Source: Candidatus Obscuribacter sp.
GTDB lineage: Bacteria > Cyanobacteriota > Vampirovibrionia > Obscuribacterales > Obscuribacteraceae
NCBI GenBank assembly: GCA_021772095.1
Contig: JADYXR010000006.1
Coordinates: 62,001 to 126,000, forward strand
Length of the DNA: 64,000 bases
Reading direction: 5' to 3'
Part shown: piece by piece, positions 56,678 through 64,000 of the stretch
Layout of the letters: each line of letters begins with the position of its first letter
How positions within the stretch are numbered: position 1 is the first letter of the stretch
Program-made: the position numbers and the translations under genes
The notes under the pieces: generated by a model
What the model saw: only the letters and a program-made list of their open reading frames with translations
Database searches by the model: none
Told to the model about the DNA's origin: nothing

Positions 56678-57796
56678 TTACGTTTTGACGACACCACCCA
56701 CGATCACATGTTTGATCGCGAGCGTTTCTTTGTCCCAAATCACTAAGTCGGCAAGCGCATCTCTTTGAATGCATCCGACTTCATCCAACACACCGATTGC
56801 TTTGGCGGCGTTAAAAGTGGCCATACGAATCGCGTTGGCAAAGCTCGTCACGCCCCATTTCACAACGTTTCGCACAGCCTGATCCAGAGTTATTGAAGAC
56901 CCAACCAGACCACCACCGGTGGTGCCAATGTGAGCGATGTCTGTTACCAGAATCGTGTGTTCAAAACCCTTCATTCGATAGATCAACTCGACTGCTTGCG
57001 GTGACAAGTGCAATCCGTCAGCGATTACACAGCATGAAACCAACCGGTCCAAAAGCGCGGCTGATACGGCTCCAGGCTCGCGGTGATGAAGTGGGGGTAA
57101 AGCATTAAACGTGTGAGTCATCATCGTCACTCCCGCTTTAAATGCCGTTTGGGCCTGATCGTAAGTAGCATTTGAGTGTCCGAGCGAAACAATAACGCCG
57201 CGCTCCTGCAACCACTTTTGGCAGTTGCTGTCGCTATCGCGCTCACAAGCCATGGTTACGAGTTTGACACTCGGATTCACAATCTCTTCGAAGAGAGAAA
57301 CAGATGGCTCCACAATCCACTCAGGCGGATGGACACCAGGTCGTTGAGGCGAAAGACATGGTCCTTCCAGATGAATACCAACCATGCGAGCGCCGGAATT
57401 GTCAGTCGACCATTTCGCCTTAACGCCCGCGCCCCAAGCGGTTAGCCGATCGACATTGACCTTCAAGTGTTTGGCATCATCGGTTATCAAAGTCGGCAAA
57501 AACGAAGTCACGCCGACCGTAACAAAAGCTTTGCGCATCGCAAGCAATTCGGATTCGGTCGGATCGCCCCATAGACTGCAGTTCGGGTCACCGTTGACCT
57601 GTAAATCGATCAACCCCGGAGTAACATAACAACCGGTCGCGTCCAGCCGATTATCAGTTTCTGCAGCTCCATCGCCTCGTTTATCAGAAGCTGCCGAAGC
57701 AATTTCGACGATGCGTCCGTCATTTATGAAGATGCTCGAGAAGCGCTCAGCGACAGGCGTTAAGACATGCCCGCCGGTAATCACTAGATTGCTCAT
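56678..57796 (-). CDS. nagA: N-acetylglucosamine-6-phosphate deacetylase
   Basis: The 372-residue protein is of the amidohydrolase fold. NagA signatures are PGLIDLQVNG, HLEGP (metal-binding Glu), the metal His in GHSNAT and HTFNALPPL, DGLHL and VTDIAHIG with the catalytic Asp. It hydrolyses GlcNAc-6-phosphate to glucosamine-6-phosphate and acetate in amino-sugar and peptidoglycan recycling. NagB or a GlcNAc transporter is not in the window. GGATAACTTAA precedes the ATG. It is convergent with the gene at 55465, with 10 bases between stops. Confidence 0.93.
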   Translation of the reverse strand: MSNLVITGGHVLTPVAERFSSIFINDGRIVEIASAASDKRGDGAAETDNRLDATGCYVTPGLIDLQVNGDPNCSLWGDPTESELLAMRKAFVTVGVTSFLPTLITDDAKHLKVNVDRLTAWGAGVKAKWSTDNSGARMVGIHLEGPCLSPQRPGVHPPEWIVEPSVSLFEEIVNPSVKLVTMACERDSDSNCQKWLQERGVIVSLGHSNATYDQAQTAFKAGVTMMTHTFNALPPLHHREPGAVSAALLDRLVSCCVIADGLHLSPQAVELIYRMKGFEHTILVTDIAHIGTTGGGLVGSSITLDQAVRNVVKWGVTSFANAIRMATFNAAKAIGVLDEVGCIQRDALADLVIWDKETLAIKHVIVGGVVKT

Positions 57797-57925
57797 TTAA
57801 GTTATCCTGGTACTAAAACTAGCTGACTACTACAATGTGTTAAAACATGTGGGCTGACCACTATACCCTATCGGTTGAGTATTGAGTACTCGTGGCATAT
57901 TGGGTGAAGGCCAATTCCTCCCTTG

Positions 57926-58447
57926 ATGAAATGCGAAACCATGACTGCACAAGGTGCTCAAGGACAACAACCAGTAGCAAAAGCTGAGAACAATGTTCAG
58001 ACGATGGTGAACAAGATCGTCGAGCTGCAAGACAAACTTGTCGATGCGCAGGAAAAGAACCTTGTCCTCTCGACCCAGCTTCGCGAGATGGAGATGATGG
58101 CGCGAGACGGTCAGGACCTCAATGCCGAGCTTTCGAATCAAAGCGCATTGTTGGCTGACAAATCTCGAGAAAACAAACAGTTGCATCAAGACCTCGCCCG
58201 CGTAACTTCGCTTTTGGAGCAGAAGTTGAAAGAAGTCGAGGAACTGCAGGCTAACTTTACGGACATTCAGCATCAGCTCAAACAGCGTGAATCCGAGCGC
58301 GATTTGCTCGCGGTGATGCTGACTGAGAAAGAAAAAGAACATCAGGGCGCCGGGCCTAACCCACGTTCGTCTGGAACTTACGATTCGGCGAAAGATGGTC
58401 AAGGTGGCACCGCCGGTGGCGGCTGGTTCAATAAGTTCAAGAAGTAA
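57926..58447 (+). CDS. Cytoplasmic coiled-coil protein
   Basis: ATG 57926 or 57941 starts a ~170-residue protein. Residues ~20-140 form one long heptad-repeat helix (e.g. LQDKLVDAQEKNLVLSTQL), followed by a Gly-rich tail ending in GGWFNKFKK. There is no signal peptide or other domain. Such short coiled-coil proteins often act as cytoskeletal or polar adaptors; no specific function can be given. The following 363-base gap holds the structure at 58687. Confidence 0.65.
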   Translation: MKCETMTAQGAQGQQPVAKAENNVQTMVNKIVELQDKLVDAQEKNLVLSTQLREMEMMARDGQDLNAELSNQSALLADKSRENKQLHQDLARVTSLLEQKLKEVEELQANFTDIQHQLKQRESERDLLAVMLTEKEKEHQGAGPNPRSSGTYDSAKDGQGGTAGGGWFNKFKK

Positions 58448-58686
58448 TCGATAGAACGCTTGATCCGTTTGAAGCGCCAAGTTGTCTGTACGCGCCTGTC
58501 TCAAAATGATTTCGTTTTAGTTTTTCGATAAGAGAAACGGTTAAATGATCCAGCCAAACGTGCACCGTATATGGTATCACCGCCACCTGGCGATTGTTAT
58601 TTCAAAAAGAGTTTTCAATTAGACTGCTCTAAGTTTTAGAAAATTAAATCGGAAAAGGCTAAACACTGAATCTGTCAATAGTCCAG

Positions 58687-58733
58687 ATGGGTGATTTTTG
58701 GCGAATCACCCATCGCCCAAATGGGTGGTTTTT
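58687..58733 (+). promoter_or_regulatory. Mutually exclusive hairpins: candidate antiterminator/terminator
   Basis: Arm A, ATGGGTGATT (58687-58696), pairs perfectly with arm B, AATCACCCAT (58704-58713). Arm B also pairs along its whole length (one G-T wobble) with arm C, ATGGGTGGTT (58721-58730), which runs into TTT, giving five T in a row. A-B and B-C cannot form together. This is the arrangement of a transcription attenuator ahead of the zinc-ribbon gene at 58811. It could instead simply be the terminator of the coiled-coil gene with a duplicated arm. Confidence 0.5.
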
Positions 58734-58810
58734 AGCCCCAGCTATTGATCATTTTCGAGTTCTGGTGGCATGCTTGTAATGTGTAACCAGAGCCCCACCC
58801 GGTCAACCAG

Positions 58811-59107
58811 ATGCTATTCGAAGATAAATCGATCAACTGCAAAGAATGCCAACAAGCATTTACTTTCACCGCCGGCGAACAAGAGTTTTACGCCTCGAAG
58901 AATCTTCAGAATCAGCCGTTGCGATGCCAGAGCTGTCGAGTCACACAAAGATTTATTCGCGAAGGAAAAGATCCGTCGCAATGCAGCGACGTGCCCTGCG
59001 ACACTTGCGGAGCCAATGCCCGTGTGCCGTTCAAACCGACTGGTGCCAGACCAGTTTACTGCTCTGCCTGCTTCATCAAATCAAAGGTCAACACCTCATC
59101 GAATTGA
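58811..59107 (+). CDS. CxxC zinc-ribbon protein
   Basis: The protein has 98 residues. The first zinc ribbon is CKECQQAFTFTAGEQEFY, continuing to RCQSC. The second is CDTCGANARVPFKP, continuing to YCSAC. Paired ribbons with FTxGEQxFY and RPVYC are characteristic of the widespread CxxC-x17-CxxC small-protein family. Four CxxC pairs should bind two zinc ions. The function is unknown; nucleic-acid binding is commonly guessed. The upstream 363-base gap carries the candidate attenuator at 58687. Confidence 0.8.
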   Translation: MLFEDKSINCKECQQAFTFTAGEQEFYASKNLQNQPLRCQSCRVTQRFIREGKDPSQCSDVPCDTCGANARVPFKPTGARPVYCSACFIKSKVNTSSN

Positions 59108-59147
59108 AGATGATGGTGTTCGATCGCAATAAACATCGGCGCAATCG

Positions 59148-59732
59148 CTATTGTACTTGCCCGTCCAACGATTGTGGAACCGCGTCTAGCGGCGCGTCTT
59201 GCGGATTCACCAGAGGTGACAATCCAGGTGTTCCTTCAGGAGGAATCGCTAAACCGCCCTGGCTAGTGGCTCCCAATCCGGGTTCATGCAACACCATCGG
59301 TTTGCTACTCAGTCCCTGAATGGCAGCGCCAATCAGACTGGACATGCCGCTGGCATCAATTTGCGTACTGCGATAGCCGAACAAATTCTTCTTGGATTTG
59401 ATACTGTCTCCGAAAAGCGTAGACACTTCGGTTTCTCTGCCGCCAAAAATGCCTTTCTTCTTCTTATAGCTATTGCCGAACACCGCGATTTCTTTGTCGG
59501 TGTTTCCAAACAATCCTCTTTTAGAAACATACTTGTCTCCGAGCCGATCCTTGACGACTCGCGTCTTGGAGCCGAAGAGACCATTCTTAATAGTTATCTC
59601 ATCTCCAGAGCCGGTCTTGAGACTCGTATTGCCCCAGCCATCGAACATTTGAGCCTGGGCCGACGGCGCCATTGCAAGGCCGAAAACAACAACCAGAGAC
59701 AGACTTGATACAACCTTGTTCACGACGGACAC
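59148..59732 (-). CDS. Exported protein with four ~22-residue GLFG-type repeats
   Basis: The protein has 194 residues with a signal peptide (to ~residue 27, AQAQM). Residues ~45-125 contain four tandem units, each with a Lys-rich strand followed by GLFG, GLFG, GIFG or NLFG and then a charged strand and a Gly turn. This suggests a small beta-solenoid or beta-sheet repeat. The C-terminal 70 residues are Pro/Gly/Ala-rich. No family is recognised. Convergent with the zinc-ribbon gene. Confidence 0.7.
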   Translation of the reverse strand: MSVVNKVVSSLSLVVVFGLAMAPSAQAQMFDGWGNTSLKTGSGDEITIKNGLFGSKTRVVKDRLGDKYVSKRGLFGNTDKEIAVFGNSYKKKKGIFGGRETEVSTLFGDSIKSKKNLFGYRSTQIDASGMSSLIGAAIQGLSSKPMVLHEPGLGATSQGGLAIPPEGTPGLSPLVNPQDAPLDAVPQSLDGQVQ

Positions 59733-59871
59733 CTCATACTCACATGCATCTCAAGACTCTCAGGCAGCTAACAAGTTCCCAAGGTGACTGCTCAACCCTT
59801 CGGTCCGTCACAGTTCAATCACATCAACAATCTTTGACATTGTTAGCGCGTGAAACCAACATGCTGTACAT

Positions 59872-60906
59872 TTGATCCGTTTCGTCCATCCATATATAGA
59901 AGCAGACACCGCCTTGAAAGACATTGGCAAAAAACTTTTGGCAGGCGACAAACGCGCGTTAGCCCGCGCCATCACTGTCGTTGAAGCCGGCGGACCGGAA
60001 GGCACAGCGCTCGTCAAAGAGCTCTTCCACCACGCCGGACACTCGCACCTGATTGGCGTCACCGGCTCCCCTGGCGTCGGCAAATCCACGTTAGTGGATG
60101 CGCTGGTAACCGAAATTCGCAAAGAAGGCAAAAAGGTCGCCGTGCTCGCCGTCGATCCATCCAGCCCATTCACAGGTGGAGCCATTCTCGGCGATCGCAT
60201 TCGCATGCAGGATCACACGCTCGACAAAGACGTGTACATTCGCTCGATGGCAAATCGCGGGCATACGGGCGGCGTATCCCTGGCGACGTATGATGCAATT
60301 CGCATGCTCGAAGCATTTGGTTTTGATGTAATTATTATTGAAACGGTTGGAGTCGGTCAATCCGAGTTGGCTATCGCACAAACCGCTGATACCACCATTC
60401 TTGTGCTCATGCCGGGTTCCGGCGACGATATCCAAGCCATCAAATCCGGTATCATGGAAATCGGCGATATTTTTGTGGTGAACAAAGGCGACCTGCCCGG
60501 CGCCAACAAATCCGCCACCGAAATTATCGCCAGTTTGGAATTGGCGCATCACCACACAAACTGGGCTCCTCCAGTCCTCGTCGCGATCAGCGAATCCGGA
60601 GAAGGCGTCGATAAGATCTGGGAATCGGCGAAGAAGCACCACGAGTTTTTGATCGAAACGGATCAGCTCAATGAACGTCGACGCGGAAAAGTGAAAACCG
60701 AACTTTCGGAAATGATCGCAGGAATCGCGCGTACGAACCTGGAAGAATCAATCGATAAGTCAAGTGAGATTAGCGATGCTCTATCGAGTGTGGTGGCACG
60801 GAAACTGGACCCACACACGGCAGCGGCGGCGATAATCAGAAAACTGTTTGGCAGTTCTCCCAGTGATAATGGACTGGAACGGACGCAGACCGAATCACTA
60901 AAATAA
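59872..60906 (+). CDS. meaB: Methylmalonyl-CoA mutase-associated GTPase MeaB (ArgK family)
   Basis: The protein has 344 residues. It shows the G3E/SIMIBI features GVTGSPGVGKSTL (Walker A), AVDPSSPFTGGAILGDRIRM, IETVGVGQSE and NKGD, and the N-terminal LARAITVVE helix typical of MeaB. MeaB gates adenosylcobalamin loading and protects methylmalonyl-CoA mutase. The mutase itself is not in this window. The presence of MeaB implies B12-dependent metabolism. The start is TTG 59872; the nearby ATG is in another frame. Confidence 0.92.
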   Translation: MIRFVHPYIEADTALKDIGKKLLAGDKRALARAITVVEAGGPEGTALVKELFHHAGHSHLIGVTGSPGVGKSTLVDALVTEIRKEGKKVAVLAVDPSSPFTGGAILGDRIRMQDHTLDKDVYIRSMANRGHTGGVSLATYDAIRMLEAFGFDVIIIETVGVGQSELAIAQTADTTILVLMPGSGDDIQAIKSGIMEIGDIFVVNKGDLPGANKSATEIIASLELAHHHTNWAPPVLVAISESGEGVDKIWESAKKHHEFLIETDQLNERRRGKVKTELSEMIAGIARTNLEESIDKSSEISDALSSVVARKLDPHTAAAAIIRKLFGSSPSDNGLERTQTESLK

Positions 60907-60924
60907 CCGCAAAACGACGAGGCC

Positions 60925-60942
60925 TTCACGACTGCTCGTGAA
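60925..60942. terminator. Short hairpin between convergent meaB and permease genes
   Basis: A 7-bp perfect stem, TTCACGA/TCGTGAA, with a four-base loop. No T-run follows on the plus strand. On the minus strand the stem is preceded, not followed, by T. Terminator function is weakly supported. Confidence 0.35.
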
Positions 60943-60970
60943 AACCAATGCCGTAAATTTCGCTTGCGAG

Positions 60971-61017
60971 CTGTCAATTTTCGCATGCTATCGGTTTCAC
61001 ATGCTGTCGATTTCCAC
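60971..61017. repeat. Three degenerate ~16-bp tandem copies
   Basis: GCTGTCAATTTTCGCAT and two variants (GCTATCGGTTTCACAT, GCTGTCGATTTCCACT) adjoin the stop codon of the minus-strand permease gene. Confidence 0.5.
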
Positions 61018-62454
61018 TTACTCGGCGGTCGGCTCTGCTTTGCGTTGCCACAAGAAGAAGACCGGCAACCCTAACAATATGATCAAGAATCCGGCACCGC
61101 TGTAGTCAGGTCGCGCAATAATCTGAGCCACTGCCACCACTGAAGCGCAAACGATGTAAAGCCAGGGCAGCACCGGATACAGTGGCACCTTAAACGGACG
61201 CTCTCTCTCTTTCTCTTTCTTGCGCAGAATCAAAATGGCAGCCACAGTCAAAATGTAGAACAAAAGTGCCGCGAAAACGACCATGTCCAGCAGGTCTCCG
61301 TATTTTCCGGAAGTTGCAAGAACACATGACCAGATGCCTTGAAGGACAAGACCAAAGACTGGAACGTTGGTCTTGGCGTGCAGAATGCCTGCTTTTTTGA
61401 AGAACAAACCATCTTTTGCCATGGCGTAATACAAACGTGGTCCTGAAAGAATCAGCCCGTTTAACGCACCAAATACGGAAATCATGATGGCACCAGCCAT
61501 GATGCGCTGCCCAACTTCGCCGAAGATCACCTCGAGCGATGCCGTTCCGACTCGATCCTGCGATGCGAATTGGATACCGCGCGCGATTACGTCCGGAGCG
61601 TCTTTCACTCCTTCGAGCGGCAGCAGCAATAGATAAACAATATTAGTCAGCGTGTACAGGAAGCAGACCAGCACCGTACCTGCCACCAAACTTCTTGGCA
61701 AAGTCTTGGTCGGATCCTTTACTTCACCGCCTGAAAACGTCACATTGTTCCAGGCGTCCATCGCGAAGAGTGGACCGACAAGAGCAACGGAGAATGCTAG
61801 TAGCAGAGGCATTCCGCTCAGAATGTTTCCATCTATAGATTTAGCAGCCCACACATTATCGAAATTAAGCGGCACGCCGTGATGACTTTGGGTCGCAAAA
61901 ACTCCCAGAGCTACTAAGGAGAACAACGCCACCACTTTTATGGAAGTAAAGCTGGTCTGGATCAATTTAGCCAGGTGGATGCCACCACAATTAATAGCGG
62001 TGAGTAAAACTATCACCAACAGCGCCACCAGTTTTTGAGTGGAAAAATGCCAATTACTTATTTGTAGAATGACGTTTTCGTCGGAAACAAACGGAACGAA
62101 AACGCCGAGAAACTTTGCGAAAGCTACAGCCACAGCGGCATTAGTTCCGCTTTGAATGACCATAAAAAGGGTCCAGCCATACAAAAATCCAGTAAGTTTT
62201 CCATATGCCTCGCGCAGGAATATATATTGTCCACCCGCTTCCGGATACATCGATGCAAGCTCGGCGTAACAAGTCGCCGCGGTGATGGTTAGAAACCCCG
62301 CAAAAATCCAGGCAGCCAAAAACCACCCCGTACAGCCCACATCTTTAGCTGTTTGAGCAGCTACTATAAATATGCCCGAGCCAATCATGGAGCCGATTAC
62401 GATGGCAGTTGCATCCACCAAACCCATAGCTCTATGAAACTGACCACCTGTCAT
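61018..62454 (-). CDS. Amino acid permease (APC superfamily)
   Basis: The protein has 478 residues with about 12 membrane helices. The first helix has the APC signature IGSMIGSGIFI, which forms the unwound substrate site, and helix 2 has CYAELASMYPEAGGQYIFLREAYG. Closest in style to basic-amino-acid/polyamine antiporters or LAT-like permeases; the substrate cannot be assigned. The ATG has GGGGG seven bases upstream. It is divergent from minC. Confidence 0.88.
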   Translation of the reverse strand: MTGGQFHRAMGLVDATAIVIGSMIGSGIFIVAAQTAKDVGCTGWFLAAWIFAGFLTITAATCYAELASMYPEAGGQYIFLREAYGKLTGFLYGWTLFMVIQSGTNAAVAVAFAKFLGVFVPFVSDENVILQISNWHFSTQKLVALLVIVLLTAINCGGIHLAKLIQTSFTSIKVVALFSLVALGVFATQSHHGVPLNFDNVWAAKSIDGNILSGMPLLLAFSVALVGPLFAMDAWNNVTFSGGEVKDPTKTLPRSLVAGTVLVCFLYTLTNIVYLLLLPLEGVKDAPDVIARGIQFASQDRVGTASLEVIFGEVGQRIMAGAIMISVFGALNGLILSGPRLYYAMAKDGLFFKKAGILHAKTNVPVFGLVLQGIWSCVLATSGKYGDLLDMVVFAALLFYILTVAAILILRKKEKERERPFKVPLYPVLPWLYIVCASVVAVAQIIARPDYSGAGFLIILLGLPVFFLWQRKAEPTAE

Positions 62455-62683
62455 TTGACTACCCCCATTCTCTGAATAAGTTCATCTTCCCGTGATGCGG
62501 GACGCCGCCCTGAAAACTGAATACCTTACGGATATGTCATGCTGCGATACATACCATCGCATATCCGCTCTGTATGTCGATTGGCTTGACTAGCGGTTTT
62601 CCAGACAATACGATTCTCCCTGTGGCGAATCGTTACATAAGTTCGCCGAGCATACAAGACCCTTCGGACGCCAAAGTATTTGC

Positions 62684-64000
62684 ATGTCTAAAATCGCCAT
62701 TATCAGTCAACCGGATCAAGGAGTGCTCATCGACGTAAGTGGTTGCACCACTTTGAAAGATGCGCTCGACCACCTCAGCTCCACACTACAGGTTTCTAAC
62801 CAGTTCTGGCAGGGGATGAAGGTGTCTATCAATCTCGGGGCACTAGCTGTCCAGAAGGACGACCTGCTGCAGATTCTCGCGCTCGCTAAAAGCGTCGGAA
62901 TCACGCCGGCCGGTGTGTACTCGACAAGCGAGGAAACGGTAAGCGCTTTGAAAGCGTGTCACATTCCGCTAGCGTCTGGAAAACCCATGACACTGCCGGC
63001 GGTGAACATCGATTCCGCGAAAATCATGACGACGGAAGTCGAAGAGGAGCGCCAGAAGGCAAATCCTCTCGCCACCATCACGATGCGTATGGTCGACGCC
63101 GTCACCAGACGTAATGCACCAAAAGAACAACCGCCCTTACCGGATAACGATCTGCAAGATATGGCAAGAGAAGAATTCGAAGACAGCAAAAGCGAAAGCT
63201 TGGATACACTCTACCCACACGTAAAGCCAAAACGAAAAGTTTCGCTTGACGGTAGAAAAGTTCAATCTATTGATGGCGAAACACCGAAAGCGGCAAAGGC
63301 ATCAAAAACTGCTGAGAAGGTCGAAGCGGCTGCCAAGGCTAATCGCCAGGCCGAAATCGCGGCGGAACAAGAAATCACAGTCAAGACTAAAGACGTTGAA
63401 GTCGTCGGTCGAACCAAGGCAATTGAGGCGGTTGCTCCAAAAGCAGAAGCGGGCGAACACCAGGTTGCAGGCGAACAAAATGTTTCAGCCGATCAAATAG
63501 TTTCAAACCAACAAAATGTTGTGAGCGAACAAAAACAGTTTGCTCCTGCTGTTGAAATGAAATCGGTTCATGTGCCACCAACCGTAGAGGCAATCAAAGC
63601 TGCTGCTGTAATGGCTGAGCCTGTGCATAGCAAAACTATCGATGTTTCAGTCCAAACCAATCAAACTGAAACTCACTCCAGAGAAGAGCAAACAATCACT
63701 GGACCGCATGTCGAAATCAAAGTGATGACGATTCAAGCCGGTGACGGTATGCTGGAAGCTCAACCAGCGCAAAAGGCGCTTGCGCAAGCTGCCACCATGC
63801 CTGGTGACGTAGTGACGCACATCGATGTTGATTGCGTTTTGGAAGCTGAGGTCGATCCAACTTCGATTCAAGAAGATGACGTCGAAACCACCGAAGCATT
63901 CGAAATCGAAGAAGATATCGAAACTGATACCATCGATGCCGGAGCGGCAGCGCGCAGTGGACCGACCACTTTGTACATTCACCAGAATTTGCGTTCCGGT
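62684..64000 (+). CDS. minC: Septum-site determining protein MinC with ~320-residue linker (3' partial)
   Basis: The frame runs from ATG 62684 through the last base of the window: 439 codons, no stop. Residues 1-~105 fit the MinC N-terminal FtsZ-inhibiting domain (VSINLGALAVQKDDLLQI, then VGITPAGVYSTSEE). The last visible residues, TTLYIHQNLRSG, are the beginning of the MinC C-terminal beta-helix, which binds MinD. In most MinC proteins the two domains are joined by ~20 residues. Here ~320 residues lie between them, rich in Glu, Ala, Lys, Gln and Val and without an obvious fold. minD and minE would be expected just beyond the window. The weak ribosome site leaves the start moderately certain. 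Confidence 0.82.
   Translation, partial: MSKIAIISQPDQGVLIDVSGCTTLKDALDHLSSTLQVSNQFWQGMKVSINLGALAVQKDDLLQILALAKSVGITPAGVYSTSEETVSALKACHIPLASGKPMTLPAVNIDSAKIMTTEVEEERQKANPLATITMRMVDAVTRRNAPKEQPPLPDNDLQDMAREEFEDSKSESLDTLYPHVKPKRKVSLDGRKVQSIDGETPKAAKASKTAEKVEAAAKANRQAEIAAEQEITVKTKDVEVVGRTKAIEAVAPKAEAGEHQVAGEQNVSADQIVSNQQNVVSEQKQFAPAVEMKSVHVPPTVEAIKAAAVMAEPVHSKTIDVSVQTNQTETHSREEQTITGPHVEIKVMTIQAGDGMLEAQPAQKALAQAATMPGDVVTHIDVDCVLEAEVDPTSIQEDDVETTEAFEIEEDIETDTIDAGAAARSGPTTLYIHQNLRSG

Noticed and set aside
57830..58504. A 224-codon minus-strand frame
   Set aside because: It is the antisense of the coiled-coil gene; the plus-strand heptad pattern is the real signal.

Overview
The window is a chromosomal stretch of about 50% G+C, densely packed with protein genes on both strands. 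I saw no rRNA, tRNA, insertion sequence, prophage or CRISPR array. The gene content suggests a non-photosynthetic relative of cyanobacteria, most likely Vampirovibrionia/Melainabacteria of the Obscuribacterales type. This assignment is inference. It rests on an SLH-domain envelope protein, MinC, many TPR proteins, Hanks-type kinases with zinc-ribbon or membrane modules, polyphosphate kinase beside glycogen enzymes, and a short-leader TTG/GTG/ATG start style with AGGA-type ribosome sites.

Layout. 1-6.9 kb: a partial alpha/beta-hydrolase-DUF4384 protein, a caspase-fold/TPR protein that has lost both catalytic residues, a bestrophin-like channel, an Nfu_N-HEAT protein and a secreted VWA protein. 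7.0-15.9 kb: a degenerate GGDEF protein with a lipoprotein; a three-gene operon with a FadJ-type beta-oxidation enzyme; a quinone-oxidoreductase-like MDR enzyme; ribokinase; a small ricin-type lectin. 16-26.7 kb: a large thioredoxin-fold multidomain protein, two overlapping histidine kinase genes with complementary defects, a membrane Ser/Thr kinase interrupted by an amber codon, a thioredoxin-like protein, an unknown protein and a SprT-like protein. 26.8-40.8 kb: an SLH protein with seven internal repeats, glycogen phosphorylase with a strong terminator, a TPR protein, an NDH-2 fused to cyclic-nucleotide and CBS domains, a Lys/Ala/Asp-rich exported protein, small membrane proteins and a second, divergent Ser/Thr kinase. 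40.9-51.9 kb: an M16 double-domain peptidase, GlgX, a GshB-like ATP-grasp enzyme, a small exported protein, polyphosphate kinase and an orphan Dam-type methylase. 52.2-64 kb: a sigma-region-4/SF1-helicase fusion, an exported TPR-like protein, a GspE-N-like repeat protein, NagA, a coiled-coil protein, a CxxC zinc-ribbon protein behind a possible attenuator, a repeat-containing exported protein, MeaB, an APC permease, and MinC with a very long linker that runs off the end.

Themes. Storage metabolism is represented by glycogen phosphorylase, debranching enzyme and polyphosphate kinase. Signalling is rich in proteins that keep a fold but lose key residues: the pseudo-caspase, the degenerate GGDEF domain, the half-defective histidine kinases and the atypical kinase. 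The best candidate for an undescribed system is the pair at 19481-22437. One kinase keeps the phospho-acceptor His but lacks an ATP site; its 4-base-overlapping neighbour keeps the ATP site but has Asp in place of the His. Together they look like one kinase split over an obligate heterodimer. Short locus-specific tandem repeats just after stop codons are a second recurrent, unexplained feature.
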